From positions 3,300,001 through 3,364,000 of the forward strand of contig NZ_LN831790.1 in NCBI RefSeq assembly GCF_001013905.1: a stretch of 64,000 nucleotides of DNA, written 5' to 3'. A program made the position numbers and the translations under genes. The notes below the pieces were generated by a model. It made no database searches. It was not told the DNA's origin and was given only the letters and a program-made list of their open reading frames with translations. The DNA comes from Streptomyces leeuwenhoekii. Its GTDB lineage: Bacteria > Actinomycetota > Actinomycetes > Streptomycetales > Streptomycetaceae. Below, piece after piece: positions 25,417 to 34,414 of this stretch (positions are counted from its first letter, which is position 1; each line of letters starts with the position of its first letter).

Positions 25417-26376
25417 TCAGCGGCGCCGCAGATCGGCGACCCGCGCCCGCTCGGCCCCGCCGTTCTGCTCACCGAGGGCGGTGGCGGCCCGCAGTCCCGC
25501 GCCGGGAACCTGTCGGCGTGGTCCCGGAAGCGGCATGTCCCGGCGCTGCTGGCGCGCCGGGGCGGTATCACCCCCCGGGCCCGACGTGCCCTCCTGCGCG
25601 CCGGCCACGGAGACCTGGACGCCCTGGTCGGCGAGGGCCTGGAGCTCGGTGACCGCCCGGTCGTCGTGGGCGGGCGGATCGTCCGTGACCAGGCGGGTGA
25701 TGAGATCGGTCGGCACGGTCTGGAACATGGTGTCGGTGCCGATCTTGCTGTGGTCGGCGAGGACGACGACCTCGGCGGCGGCCTGGACGAGCGCCCGGTC
25801 GACGGAGGCCGCCAGCATGTTCGAGGTGGACAGCCCGCGCTCGGCGGTCAGTCCGCTCCCGGACAGGAATGCCTTGGACACCCGCAGCCCCTGGAGGGAC
25901 TGCTCGGCTCCCGACCCGACCAGGGCGTAGTTGGAGCCTCTCAGGGTGCCGCCGGTCATCACGACCTCCACCCGGTTGGCGTGGGCGAGCGCCTGGGCGA
26001 CCAGCAGCGAGTTGGTGACCACCGTCAGCCCGGGCACCCGGGCGAGCCGGCGGGCCAGCTCCTGCGTGGTCGTACCCGCCCCCACCACGATGGCCTCGCC
26101 CTCTTCCACGAAGGACGCGGCCAGGTCGGCGATGGCTGTCTTCTCGGCGGTCGCGAGATGGGCCTTTTGCGGAAAGCCGGACTCGCGTGTGAATCCACCC
26201 GGCAGTACCGCACCGCCGTGCCGGCGGTCGAGGAGTCCTTCTGCCTCCAGTGCCCGCACGTCCCGCCGTACGGTCACTTCGGAGGTCTGGACGACGCGGG
26301 CGAGCTCACGGAGCGACACGGCTCCGTTGGCGCGCACCATTTCGAGGATCAGTTGGCGACGTTCTGCAGCGAACAC
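25417..26376 (-). CDS. DeoR/GlpR family transcriptional regulator
   Basis: This 319-residue protein has an N-terminal DeoR helix-turn-helix (MFAAERRQLILEMVRANGAV, LARVVQTSEVTVRRDVRALE, LLDRRHGGAVL) and a DeoRC phosphosugar-sensing domain (about 75-240: IVVGAGTTTQELARRL, VVTNSLLVAQAL, VMTGGTLRGSNYALVG, VVLADHSKIG). The last 60 residues are a basic, proline-rich extension beyond the usual 250-260 length. Members repress sugar or nucleoside operons and respond to phosphosugars. It lies just beside the nucleoside genes, but its own promoter lacks the palindrome those genes share. Confidence 0.9.
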   Translation of the reverse strand: MFAAERRQLILEMVRANGAVSLRELARVVQTSEVTVRRDVRALEAEGLLDRRHGGAVLPGGFTRESGFPQKAHLATAEKTAIADLAASFVEEGEAIVVGAGTTTQELARRLARVPGLTVVTNSLLVAQALAHANRVEVVMTGGTLRGSNYALVGSGAEQSLQGLRVSKAFLSGSGLTAERGLSTSNMLAASVDRALVQAAAEVVVLADHSKIGTDTMFQTVPTDLITRLVTDDPPAHDDRAVTELQALADQGVQVSVAGAQEGTSGPGGDTAPARQQRRDMPLPGPRRQVPGAGLRAATALGEQNGGAERARVADLRRR

Positions 26377-26423
26377 GAAACTGACAGTAACCCCAACGAC
26401 CGTCTGCTTTCAGCAGTTTGCGC

Positions 26424-26443
26424 CGAATAACAGAAGTTGTTCG
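26424..26443. promoter_or_regulatory. Inverted repeat upstream of DeoR-type gene
   Basis: CGAATAAC and GTTGTTCG (one mismatch) are separated by 4 nt, 48 bp upstream of the regulator start in a locally AT-rich stretch. It is a candidate autoregulatory site. Confidence 0.4.
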
Positions 26444-26578
26444 TAGAGCACGGCGGCAAGTGGTATAGGAGTCTAGGCCCCCTGACTATGCCGCGCGCAC
26501 GTCCGGTGACTCGCCGTGACCACGGGGATCCGCTTTTCGGCCGCCCGCGCGCGCAGCCGCCCGCCCGGGCAAACGGCA

Positions 26579-26614
26579 AGGCCAGGCGCCCGCGTCCGGC
26601 GGGCGGACTGGCCT
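26579..26614. terminator. Terminator after LpdA-like gene
   Basis: AGGCCAG (26579-26585) pairs with CTGGCCT (26608-26614) around a GC-rich inner hairpin, 34 bp beyond the minus-strand stop codon. Confidence 0.65.
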
Positions 26615-26647
26615 CGTCTCATCGGGGGCGGTCCGGGCGCCCCGGCC

Positions 26648-28096
26648 TCACGCCTCCGCGCCCGCCTTCCGCGTGTGGAGCTGCCGGGCCACCTCGGCGA
26701 TCGAGCCGGACAGGGACGGGTACACGGTGAACGCGTTCGCGATCTGTTCGACCGTCAGGTTGTTGTCGACCGCGATCGAGATGGGGTGGATCAGTTCCGA
26801 AGCGCGCGGTGCCACGACCACACCGCCCACCACGATCCCCGTGCCCGGCCGGCAGAAGATCTTGACGAAGCCGTCCCGGATGCCCTGCATCTTGGCGCGC
26901 GGATTGCGCAGCAGCGGCAGCTTGACGACCCGGGCGTCGATCTTGCCGGCGTCGACGTCGGCCTGGGTGTAGCCGACGGTGGCGATTTCCGGGTCGGTGA
27001 AGACGTTCGACGACACGGTCTTCAGGTTCAGCGGGGCGACGGCGTCCCCCAGGAAGTGGTACATGGCGATGCGCCCCTGCATGGCCGCCACCGACGCCAG
27101 CGCGAACACGCCCGTGACGTCACCGGCGGCGTACACGCCCGGAGCCGTCGTCCGCGACACCTTGTCGGTCCAGATGTGCCCGGAGTCGCGCAGCCTGACG
27201 CCGGCCTCCTCCAGACCCATGCCCTCGGTGTTCGGGATGGCGCCGACCGCCATCAGGCAGTGCGTGCCGGAGATCACCCGGCCGTCGGCCAGCGTCACCT
27301 CGACCCGGTCCCCGACCCGCTTGGCGGCCTGGGCGCGCGAGCGCGCCATGACGTTCATGCCGCGCCGCCGGAAGACGTCCTCCAGCACCGCCGCCGCGTC
27401 CGGGTCCTCGCCGGGCAGCACCCGGTCCCGCGACGACACGAGCGTCACCCGCGATCCGAGCGCCTGGTAGGCGCCGGCGAACTCGGCGCCCGTCACACCC
27501 GACCCGACCACGATCAGCTCCTCGGGGAGCTCGGTCAGGTCGTACACCTGGGTCCAGTTCAGGATCCGCTCGCCGTCCGGCCGGGCGTCCGGCAGCTCAC
27601 GCGGGTGCCCGCCGGTCGCGATCAGCACGGCATCGGCCGTGAGCGTCTCCTCGCTCCCGTCCCCGGCCCGCACCACGACCTTCCGCGACCCGTCCAGGGC
27701 CTGCATGCCCTCCAGCCGTCCGCGCCCGCGCATCACACGCGCGCCGGCCCGCGTGACGGCGGCGGTGATGTCGTGCGACTGCGCCAGCGCCAGCCGCTTC
27801 ACCCGCCGGTTGACCTTCCCCAGGTCCACGCCCACCACCCGGGCGGCCTGCTCGACGTGCGGCGTGTCGTCGGCGACGATGATCCCCAGCTCCTCGTACG
27901 AGGAGTCGAAGGTGGTCATCACCTCGGCCGTGGCGATCAGGGTCTTCGACGGCACGCAGTCGGTCAGCACCGACGCTCCGCCCAGACCGTCGCAGTCGAC
28001 GACGGTCACCTCCGCACCGAGTTGAGCGGCCACCAGCGCCGCTTCGTATCCGCCGGGTCCGCCACCGATGATCACGATCCGAGTCACGTACTCCAT
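26648..28096 (-). CDS. lpdA: NAD(P)H-quinone dehydrogenase (LpdA type)
   Basis: This 482-residue flavoprotein of the pyridine nucleotide-disulfide family has an FAD site IVIIGGGPGGYEAALVAAQL, an NAD(P) site ELIVVGSGVTGAEFAGAYQ, GVYAAGDVTG, and the C-terminal dimerisation domain (VFTDPEIATVGYTQ). The redox-active disulfide is missing: the usual CLNxGC is SVLTDC here, with only one Cys. This is exactly the pattern of M. tuberculosis LpdA, an NAD(P)H:quinone reductase rather than a lipoamide dehydrogenase. ATG 28096 gives the family-standard MEYVTRIVIIGGG start. Confidence 0.93.
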   Translation of the reverse strand: MEYVTRIVIIGGGPGGYEAALVAAQLGAEVTVVDCDGLGGASVLTDCVPSKTLIATAEVMTTFDSSYEELGIIVADDTPHVEQAARVVGVDLGKVNRRVKRLALAQSHDITAAVTRAGARVMRGRGRLEGMQALDGSRKVVVRAGDGSEETLTADAVLIATGGHPRELPDARPDGERILNWTQVYDLTELPEELIVVGSGVTGAEFAGAYQALGSRVTLVSSRDRVLPGEDPDAAAVLEDVFRRRGMNVMARSRAQAAKRVGDRVEVTLADGRVISGTHCLMAVGAIPNTEGMGLEEAGVRLRDSGHIWTDKVSRTTAPGVYAAGDVTGVFALASVAAMQGRIAMYHFLGDAVAPLNLKTVSSNVFTDPEIATVGYTQADVDAGKIDARVVKLPLLRNPRAKMQGIRDGFVKIFCRPGTGIVVGGVVVAPRASELIHPISIAVDNNLTVEQIANAFTVYPSLSGSIAEVARQLHTRKAGAEA

Positions 28097-28192
28097 TGTC
28101 CCGCACCCTTCAACGCGGCACCGCCCCGGGGCCACGGCTCGGCCCACGCGCCACCTCAGTGACGTACGCCACGTCTGCCGTACCCTCTCCCC

Positions 28193-28630
28193 ATGTCGCT
28201 CTACGCCGCGTACGCCGGCAACCTCGACGCGCGGCTGATGTCCCGCCGCGCCCCGCACTCGCCGCTGCGCGCCACCGGCTGGCTCAACGGCTGGCGGCTC
28301 ACCTTCGGCGGCGAGGACATGGGCTGGGAAGGCGCCCTCGCGACCATCGTCGAGGACCCGACGGCCCAGGTCTTCGTCGCGCTGTACGACATCGCCCCGA
28401 TGGACGAGGAGGCGATGGACCGCTGGGTCGGCGTGGGACTGGACATATACCGCCGCACACGCGTGCGCGCACACACCCTGGAGGGTGAGGAGCACGCCTG
28501 GGCGTACGTCCTGAACGCCTACGAGGGCGGCCTGCCCTCGGCCCGCTACCTGGGCGAGCTCGCCGACGCCGCCGAGTCGGCGGGCGCCCCCTACGACTAC
28601 GTCATGGACCTGCGCAAACGCCCCTGCTGA
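28193..28630 (+). CDS. Gamma-glutamylcyclotransferase-like protein
   Basis: This 145-residue protein has the GGCT fold: [20 protein letters not shown], with the YxGNL substrate-binding motif, then LFVALYDI-type strands ([19 protein letters not shown]) with the acidic catalytic region, and a C-terminal [20 protein letters not shown] typical of the actinobacterial branch. Members release 5-oxoproline from gamma-glutamyl substrates; the substrate here is unproven. It is divergent from lpdA with 96 bp between. An inverted repeat GACGT-acgcc-ACGTC sits in that gap. Confidence 0.85.
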   Translation: MSLYAAYAGNLDARLMSRRAPHSPLRATGWLNGWRLTFGGEDMGWEGALATIVEDPTAQVFVALYDIAPMDEEAMDRWVGVGLDIYRRTRVRAHTLEGEEHAWAYVLNAYEGGLPSARYLGELADAAESAGAPYDYVMDLRKRPC

Positions 28631-28685
28631 CCCCGGCTCGTCGGAAACGACAAGGCAACGATCGCAATCCCGTGAGCTCCGTCAT

Positions 28686-28697
28686 CTACGCGCGTAG
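28686..28697. promoter_or_regulatory. Nucleoside-regulon operator upstream of PNP gene
   Basis: CTACGCGCGTAG is a perfect 12-bp palindrome centred about 31 bp before the GTG of the PNP gene. A likely -10, TACCCT (28710-28715), follows, so the site would sit at the -35 region and the transcript would be nearly leaderless. The same motif recurs before five other nucleoside genes or operons. Confidence 0.8.
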
Positions 28698-28722
28698 GCG
28701 AATTCCGGCTACCCTCGTCGGC

Positions 28723-29547
28723 GTGAACGCATCTCTTCTTCCGGACGACATCCAGGGCGACCCGTACGCCGCCGCCGACGCCGCCGCGGCCCGCCTGCGC
28801 GAACTCACGGGCGCCGACACCCACGACGTCGCCCTCGTGATGGGCTCCGGCTGGGCTCCGGCCGTCGACGCCCTCGGCGCCCCCGACGCCGAGTTCCAGG
28901 TCACCGACCTGCCCGGCTTCCCGCCGCCGGCGGTCGCGGGGCACGGAGGCAAGATCCGCTCGTACACGATCGGCGAGAAGCGCGCCCTGGTCTTCCTGGG
29001 CCGCACCCACTACTACGAGGGCCGCGGTGTCGCCGCCGTCGCCCACGGCGTCCGCACCGCCGTGTCGGCCGGCTGCAAGACCGTGGTCCTCACCAACGGC
29101 TGCGGCGGCCTGCGCGAAGGCATGCGCCCCGGCCAGCCGGTCCTGATCAGCGACCACATCAACCTCACGGCCACCTCCCCCATCGTCGGCGCCAACTTCG
29201 TCGACCTCACCGACCTCTACTCCCCGCGCCTGCGCGCCCTGTGCAAGGAGGTCGACCCCACCCTGGAGGAGGGCGTCTACGCCCAGTTCCCCGGCCCGCA
29301 CTACGAGACCCCGGCCGAGATCCGCATGGCCCGCGTCATCGGTGCCGACCTGGTGGGCATGTCGACGGTCCTGGAGGCGATCGCGGCCCGCGAGGCGGGC
29401 GCCGAGGTCCTGGGCATCTCCCTGGTCACCAACCTCGCCGCCGGCATGACGGGCGAGCCCCTCAACCACGAGGAGGTCCTCCAGGCCGGCCGCGACTCCG
29501 CGACCCGCATGGGCTCCCTGCTGGCCCGGGTACTGGTCCGCCTGTAG
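28723..29547 (+). CDS. punA: Purine-nucleoside phosphorylase (trimeric type)
   Basis: This 274-residue enzyme cleaves purine (deoxy)nucleosides with phosphate to base and (deoxy)ribose-1-phosphate. It matches the trimeric PNP family: [16 protein letters not shown] (phosphate loop), [65 protein letters not shown], and [11 protein letters not shown] with the base-binding Asn. GTG 28723 is chosen: it gives the normal N-terminus and leaves the operator CTACGCGCGTAG in the promoter instead of inside the gene. A 580-bp C-rich region follows before the next nucleoside gene. Confidence 0.94.
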   Translation: MNASLLPDDIQGDPYAAADAAAARLRELTGADTHDVALVMGSGWAPAVDALGAPDAEFQVTDLPGFPPPAVAGHGGKIRSYTIGEKRALVFLGRTHYYEGRGVAAVAHGVRTAVSAGCKTVVLTNGCGGLREGMRPGQPVLISDHINLTATSPIVGANFVDLTDLYSPRLRALCKEVDPTLEEGVYAQFPGPHYETPAEIRMARVIGADLVGMSTVLEAIAAREAGAEVLGISLVTNLAAGMTGEPLNHEEVLQAGRDSATRMGSLLARVLVRL

Positions 29548-30128
29548 CACCCCGGACGCCCACGGCGGCAGCGGACGTACCCGGGGCAAACACCCACGAG
29601 GTACGCCCCGCAGCCGCCCACGGCGAGGAGGGACGTGCCCGGAGGCATCCGCACCCCCACGGCCCCGCAGCCGCCCGCGGCGAGAAGGGCCGTGCCGGGG
29701 GGTGTCCGCCCGCAGCGGTTGGCGCGTCGCCCCCGGGCAAGCCGGTGCCCCACCGATTCCGCGCCGTTCCGAGGACGGAAACCCCCCGGCACGGCCCGAC
29801 CCACCTCCGCCGAACAGGCGCTACGCGAACCCCCGCCGTGGGACACAGGCGCCGCAGGCAGATCGCGCACCCCCACCGACCCGCACAGGCGCCGCAGACA
29901 CAAAGACGCACCACACCCCGAACCCGCCAGGTACCGCAGGCACGAGGACACCGCACCACAAACGCGCACCGGCGCCGCAGGCACCCGGGCGCCGCAGGCA
30001 CAAGGACACCGCACCCCGAACCCGCACAGGCGCCGCAGGCACCCCGCCCAAGCGCCGCAAGCACCCGGCGCCTCAGGCACCCGGCGCCACCCCACCCACC
30101 CGCACGACCGACGAGAGGCTGACCCGAC
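29548..30128. repeat. C-rich, G-poor intergenic region with degenerate repeats
   Basis: No gene is credible here. At 29606-29715 a block of about 58 bp starting CCCCGCAGCCGCCC is present twice. From 29840 to 30090 the unit GGCGCCGCAGGCAC recurs at least seven times with variation (GGCGCCGCAGACAC, AGCGCCGCAAGCAC, GGCGCCTCAGGCAC). The plus strand is rich in C and A and poor in T throughout, downstream of the PNP gene on the same strand. This is the composition of a Rho-utilisation region. Confidence 0.6.
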
Positions 30129-31775
30129 GTGCACGACGAACTCATCGCCCGGGCCAAGGCGTGGCTGGCAGAGGACCCCGACGCGGACACCCGTGAGGAA
30201 CTCGCCCGGCTCATCGACGCCGGGGACCACGCCGAGCTCGCCGCGCGCTTCGCCGGCACCCTCCAGTTCGGCACCGCCGGCCTGCGCGGCGAACTCGGCG
30301 CCGGCCCGATGCGCATGAACCGCGCCGTCGTGATCCGCGCCGCCGCCGGCCTCGCCGCGTACCTCAAGAAGCAGGGGACCCCCCACGGAGACGGCACGGC
30401 CGGCCTGGTCGTCATCGGCTACGACGCCCGCCACAAGTCGGCCGACTTCGCCCGCGACACCGCCGCCGTGATGACCGGCGCCGGTCTGCGCGCGGCCGTC
30501 CTCCCCCGCCCGCTGCCCACCCCGGTCCTGGCCTTCGCCATCCGCCACCTGGGCGCGGTCGCCGGCGTGGAGGTCACCGCCAGCCACAACCCGCCCCGCG
30601 ACAACGGCTACAAGGTCTACCTGGGCGACGGCTCCCAGATCGTCCCGCCCGCGGACACGGACATCGCCGCGGAGATCGACGCCGTGGGCTCCCTCCACGA
30701 CGTGCCGCGCCCCGACACCGGCTGGGACACGCTCGACGACAGCGTCCTCGACGCCTATCTGGCCCGCACGGACGCCGTCCTCGACCCCGGCTCCCCCCGT
30801 ACCGCCCGCACGGTGTACACGGCGATGCACGGCGTCGGCAAGGACGTCCTGCTCGCCGCCTTCGCCCGCGCCGGCTTCCCGGAGCCGGCCCTCGTCGCCG
30901 AGCAGGCCGAGCCCGACCCGGACTTCCCGACCGTCGCCTTCCCCAACCCGGAAGAGCCCGGCGCGATGGACCTGGCCTTCGCCAGGGCCCGCGAGACCGA
31001 CCCCGACCTGGTCATCGCCAACGACCCGGACGCCGACCGCTGCGCCGTCGCGGTCAAGGACGGCGACGGCTGGCGCATGCTGCGCGGCGACGAGGTCGGC
31101 GCGCTCCTCGCCGCCCACCTGGTCACCCGCGGAGCGCGCGGCACCTTCGCCGAGTCGATCGTCTCCTCCGCCCTCCTCGGCAAGATCGCCGCGAGGGCGG
31201 GACTGCCCCACGAGGAGACGCTCACCGGCTTCAAGTGGATCGCCCGTGTCGACGGCCTGCGCTACGGCTACGAGGAGGCGCTCGGCTACTGCGTCGACCC
31301 GGACGGCGTACGCGACAAGGACGGCATCACGGCGGCCCTCCTCGTCACGGAACTGGCCTCCGTCCTCAAGTCGCGGGGCCGCACGCTGCTCGACCTCCTC
31401 GACGACCTCGCCGTGGAGCACGGCCTGCACGCCACCGACCAGCTCTCGGTCCGCGTGCAGGACCTCTCGGTCATCGCCGACGCCATGCGCCGTCTGCGCG
31501 AGCAGCCTCCCACCCGTCTCGCGGGCCTGCCGGTCACGAAGGCGGAGGACCTCACGCGGGGGACGGAGACCCTGCCGCCCACCGACGGCCTGCGCTACAC
31601 CCTGGACGGCGCCCGCGTGATCGTCCGCCCCAGCGGCACGGAGCCGAAGCTCAAGTGCTACCTGGAGGTCACCGTCCCGGTCGCCGCGCACACCGGCCTC
31701 CCGGCGGCCCGGGCGAAGGCGGCCGACCTGCTGACGGCCCTCAAGCGCGACCTCTCGGCGGCGGCCGGGATCTGA
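30129..31775 (+). CDS. Phospho-sugar mutase (probable phosphopentomutase)
   Basis: This 548-residue alpha-D-phosphohexomutase superfamily enzyme has the phosphoserine loop TASHNPPRDNGYK, the metal loop NDPDADRCAVAV, a sugar-binding GYEEALGYCVDPDGVRDKDG, and the phosphate-binding RPSGTEPKLKCYLE. The N-terminal FGTAGLRGELGAGPMRMN and the overall length match the PGM2 branch, which includes phosphopentomutases. Its place between PNP and deoC genes suggests conversion of (deoxy)ribose-1-P to (deoxy)ribose-5-P. It is usually annotated phosphomannomutase; context argues for pentose. GTG 30129 is the start. Confidence 0.88.
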   Translation: MHDELIARAKAWLAEDPDADTREELARLIDAGDHAELAARFAGTLQFGTAGLRGELGAGPMRMNRAVVIRAAAGLAAYLKKQGTPHGDGTAGLVVIGYDARHKSADFARDTAAVMTGAGLRAAVLPRPLPTPVLAFAIRHLGAVAGVEVTASHNPPRDNGYKVYLGDGSQIVPPADTDIAAEIDAVGSLHDVPRPDTGWDTLDDSVLDAYLARTDAVLDPGSPRTARTVYTAMHGVGKDVLLAAFARAGFPEPALVAEQAEPDPDFPTVAFPNPEEPGAMDLAFARARETDPDLVIANDPDADRCAVAVKDGDGWRMLRGDEVGALLAAHLVTRGARGTFAESIVSSALLGKIAARAGLPHEETLTGFKWIARVDGLRYGYEEALGYCVDPDGVRDKDGITAALLVTELASVLKSRGRTLLDLLDDLAVEHGLHATDQLSVRVQDLSVIADAMRRLREQPPTRLAGLPVTKAEDLTRGTETLPPTDGLRYTLDGARVIVRPSGTEPKLKCYLEVTVPVAAHTGLPAARAKAADLLTALKRDLSAAAGI

Positions 31776-31802
31776 CCGCCGCACCCCGCCGCTGCCGTTC
31801 TC

Positions 31803-31848
31803 CCCGATGGGAGTGCCCCCGCCCGGAGGCACCCCATCGGGTGATTTT
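31803..31848 (+). terminator. Intrinsic terminator after mutase gene
   Basis: CCCGATGGGAGTGCC (31803-31817) pairs with GGCACCCCATCGGG (31828-31841, one bulge), followed by TGATTTT. This is a rare case here of a hairpin with a T-tract. An in-frame ATG at 31807 lies inside the stem, which argues against that ATG as start of the next gene. Confidence 0.85.
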
Positions 31849-31941
31849 GCTCCGCGGGTTGCCCCTGCTCCCCGGCCGACGCCGCCGCCCGGGCAACGGT
31901 GGACGGAACCCCGCCGCCGAGCCGCCCAGGGAGCCGCCGCC

Positions 31942-33159
31942 GTGTCCTCGACCGCCCCCGGAACCAAGCAGAGCGGACGCATCCCGGGCACCCGGCGCCC
32001 CCACGCGCCCCGGGCCGTGGCGCCGGCCGCCCGGCGCGCCCTCGTCCGGCGCTTCCCGCACGCCCTGCGCCGTGCGGCCCCGGCCCTGGCGGCCTATGCG
32101 GCGGTCCGCCTCACGGGGCTGCTGGTACTCGCCCTGTGGGCCCACCGCCAGCGCCGCGAGCTGTGGCCGATCCTGGCGGCCCAGTGGGACGCGGACTGGT
32201 ACCTGGGCATCGCCGAGCACGGCTACGCCGATGAGCTGGGCACCGCCTACAACGCCAACAACCTGGCCTTCTTCCCGCTCTACCCGTTCCTGGTGAAGGC
32301 CGTCGCGGTCCTCACCCCCGGCTCACGGGCCTCCACCGGTCTGGGCATCGCCGTCCTCGCCTCCCTCCTGGCGGCCTGGGGGATCTTCGCGGTGGGCGAC
32401 CGCCTGTACGGCCGCCGGGCCGGCGTCCTGCTCACGACGCTGTGGGCCGCGTTCCCGGTGGGCGCGGTGCAGTGGATGGGCTATACGGAGTCGCTGTTCA
32501 CGGCGTGCGCGGCGTGGTCGCTGTACGCGGTGCTCACCGGCCGCTGGCTGTGGGCGGGCGCGCTGGCCGCGCTGGCGGGCCTGACCCGGCCGACCGGCGT
32601 CGCGGTGGCGGCGGCGGTCGGCGTGGCGGCCCTGTGGTCCCTGCGGCGCCGCCCGCGGCGAAGGCGTGCCCTGATCGCCGCGGGCCTGGCACCGCTGGGC
32701 TGGTGCGCGTTCGTCGGCTGGGTGGGCCTGCGGCTGGGCCGCTGGGACGGCTACTTCGCCGTACAGCGGCTGTGGCACAACGAGCTGGACGGCGGTGTGC
32801 GCACGCTGCACCAGATGCGGCAGTTCCTGGTGTACGACCCGACGCCGCACCTGTTCCTCGTGGTGGTGACGCTGACGCTGATCGGGGCGGTGGTGCTGTT
32901 CGGCCTGTCGCTGTGGGACCGCCAGCCGCTGCCGCTGCTGGTCTTCACGGGCGTGCTGCTGGTGATCGTCCTGGCCAGCGGCGGGGTGTACTTCCCGCGG
33001 GCCCGTTTCCTCATCCCCGCGTTCCCGCTGCTGCTCCCGCTCGCCCTGCACCTGTCCCGCGCCTCGCACCGCCACCGCGCGCTCGCGCTGGCGACCGCCG
33101 TCCTGGGCTCGGCCTACTGCGGGGCGCACATGCTCCTGGTCTGGCCCAGCGCACCGTAG
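31942..33159 (+). CDS. Integral membrane mannosyltransferase-like protein
   Basis: This 405-residue multi-pass protein has about nine hydrophobic segments. After a cytoplasmic Arg-rich tail it reads QWDADWYLGIAEHGYADELG, an acidic first extracellular loop like those of GT-C glycosyltransferases, then NLAFFPLYPFLVKAV and QWMGYTESLFTACAAWSLYA, both strongly reminiscent of the PIG-V/actinobacterial mannosyltransferase group. It probably uses a polyprenyl-phosphate sugar. GTG 31942 has AGGGAG 8 nt upstream; a longer frame would start inside the preceding terminator. The exact sugar and acceptor are unknown. Confidence 0.82.
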   Translation: MSSTAPGTKQSGRIPGTRRPHAPRAVAPAARRALVRRFPHALRRAAPALAAYAAVRLTGLLVLALWAHRQRRELWPILAAQWDADWYLGIAEHGYADELGTAYNANNLAFFPLYPFLVKAVAVLTPGSRASTGLGIAVLASLLAAWGIFAVGDRLYGRRAGVLLTTLWAAFPVGAVQWMGYTESLFTACAAWSLYAVLTGRWLWAGALAALAGLTRPTGVAVAAAVGVAALWSLRRRPRRRRALIAAGLAPLGWCAFVGWVGLRLGRWDGYFAVQRLWHNELDGGVRTLHQMRQFLVYDPTPHLFLVVVTLTLIGAVVLFGLSLWDRQPLPLLVFTGVLLVIVLASGGVYFPRARFLIPAFPLLLPLALHLSRASHRHRALALATAVLGSAYCGAHMLLVWPSAP

Positions 33160-33531
33160 AACCGACGACCGCGCCCGCCCGGCACCAGCCCGCGCCCACC
33201 AGATCCGCAACCACCGCGCCCGGCCCACGCCCCTACCAGGCCCGCGACCACCAGGCCCGAGCCGCGGCCACCAGGCACCCGACCACCAGGCCCAGCCCGC
33301 GCCCCACCAGGCTCGCTACCACCACGCCCAGCCACCGCCCCTACCAGGCCCGCGACCACCGCGTCCGGCCCGCGACCACCAGCCCCGGCGCCCACCGCAC
33401 CGCACCCACCACTCCCGGCGACGGGCCCGCACCGCTCATCCGCGCCACTCGTGCGCCCCGTCCCCCGCACCGCTCACCCGCCCCGCCTTTGCCCGCTCCC
33501 CGCCCGGCCCCGTCACCCCCGTACCGGCGCC
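33160..33531. repeat. C-rich, T-poor degenerate tandem repeats
   Basis: There is no gene. From 33175 to 33420 variants of CCCGCGACCACCAGGCCC and CCCCTACCAGG recur about every 15-30 bp. The plus strand is about half C and almost lacks T. It follows the membrane glycosyltransferase gene in the sense direction, like the region at 29548-30128, and may be a Rho-dependent termination region. The opposing PH-domain gene ends at 33532. Confidence 0.55.
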
Positions 33532-34221
33532 TCAGCCCACGGCCAGCAGCACCGCCAGCAGCACCGCCCCGGCCACCGCCGGTCCCGCGATCTCGTAGGC
33601 CCAGCGCACGGTCACCTCGCCCTGCGCGGACTGCGCCTTCTCCCGGGCGTCGCGCAGCTCGCGCAGGTCGTCCATGACCTTGTCGGTCTCCGCGCGCACC
33701 GGCCCGTCCTGCACGGCCGACGTGCCCGCGCCCCCGAAGGCGCCCTGTCCCATCCCGCCGAGGACACCGCCCCGCCCCCGGCCGCCGCCCGCGGCCCGCC
33801 GCGCCTCCTGCCGCGCGGCCTTCTTGCGGGCGCGCAGCGAGACGGGGATCGCCCACAACTGGTACTTGGTGCCGGACGCGGCCACCACCTCGTTGGTGTA
33901 GCCGGACCGCAGCGAGGCCACCTGCCCCCAGGGCAGCACGACGACCCGCAGGGGGTTGCGGACGCGCAGCCGGTCCTCGCCCGCGAAGACGGCGGGCCGC
34001 AGGGTGAAGGCGACGACCAGCGGCACCAGAAGCAGCAGCACCGCCAGCGCCGTCCACGGGGTGCGCCCCTCGCCGGAAACGATGGCGTCGATGCCGAGCC
34101 AGCCGATGACGGCGAGCAGCAGCACACCGCCGGCGATGCCCCCGGGCGAGCGGTAGACCCGGTCCCTGGTCGCGGGGACCGGCGGCTGCGGTGCTGAGGG
34201 CTGGTGCTCCGGGGTCGTCAT
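33532..34221 (-). CDS. PH domain-containing membrane protein
   Basis: This 229-residue protein has two N-terminal membrane helices (about 25-43 and 53-72), a bacterial PH/low-molecular-weight antigen-6-like domain (AGEDRLRVRNPLRVVVLPWG ... SGTKYQLWAIPVSL), a flexible Gly-rich linker with a basic Arg/Lys/Ala region, and a C-terminal helix (YEIAGPAVAGAVLLAVLLAV). Function is unknown; such proteins are abundant in mycelial actinobacteria. ATG 34221 is preferred over an upstream in-frame GTG. It is divergent from deoC with about 190 bp between. Confidence 0.82.
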   Translation of the reverse strand: MTTPEHQPSAPQPPVPATRDRVYRSPGGIAGGVLLLAVIGWLGIDAIVSGEGRTPWTALAVLLLLVPLVVAFTLRPAVFAGEDRLRVRNPLRVVVLPWGQVASLRSGYTNEVVAASGTKYQLWAIPVSLRARKKAARQEARRAAGGGRGRGGVLGGMGQGAFGGAGTSAVQDGPVRAETDKVMDDLRELRDAREKAQSAQGEVTVRWAYEIAGPAVAGAVLLAVLLAVG

Positions 34222-34383
34222 GCTGCCGATTGTGCCCGACGCCTCCGACGGCCCTGCCACCGCGAGCCCCCCGCACCGCCCCGCCCCGGCTCCCGGGCTC
34301 CGCCCCGGGGTTTCACCCCGCCGCGTCCGCGCCTCCCGCGCGCCCCGGCGCCCCCGGTCCCCGCTCCGGGGGCTGTACAGCCG

Positions 34384-34395
34384 CTACGCGCGTAG
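34384..34395. promoter_or_regulatory. Nucleoside-regulon operator at deoC
   Basis: CTACGCGCGTAG, perfect palindrome, continuous with TAGATAT (34393-34399), a good -10 element. The operator therefore overlaps the -10, and the transcript would start 0-10 nt before GTG 34409 or ATG 34415. A bound protein here should block RNA polymerase. Confidence 0.85.
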
Positions 34396-34414
34396 ATATG
34401 CTCGGCTGGTGACC

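Noticed and set aside
25417..26376. DeoR-type protein as the certain regulator of the CTACGCGCGTAG regulon
   Set aside because: Proximity is suggestive, but its own promoter has a different inverted repeat and no copy of the motif, so I do not assign it.
31807..31941. Upstream ATG extension of the mannosyltransferase-like gene
   Set aside because: The ATG lies inside a strong terminator stem. GTG 31942 has a proper ribosome site and ends the low-complexity stretch.
29301..31991. Open minus-strand frame of about 900 codons across PNP 3' end and mutase gene
   Set aside because: It is the complement of well-supported genes plus the C-rich repeat region. Its composition is Arg/Gly/Val low complexity.
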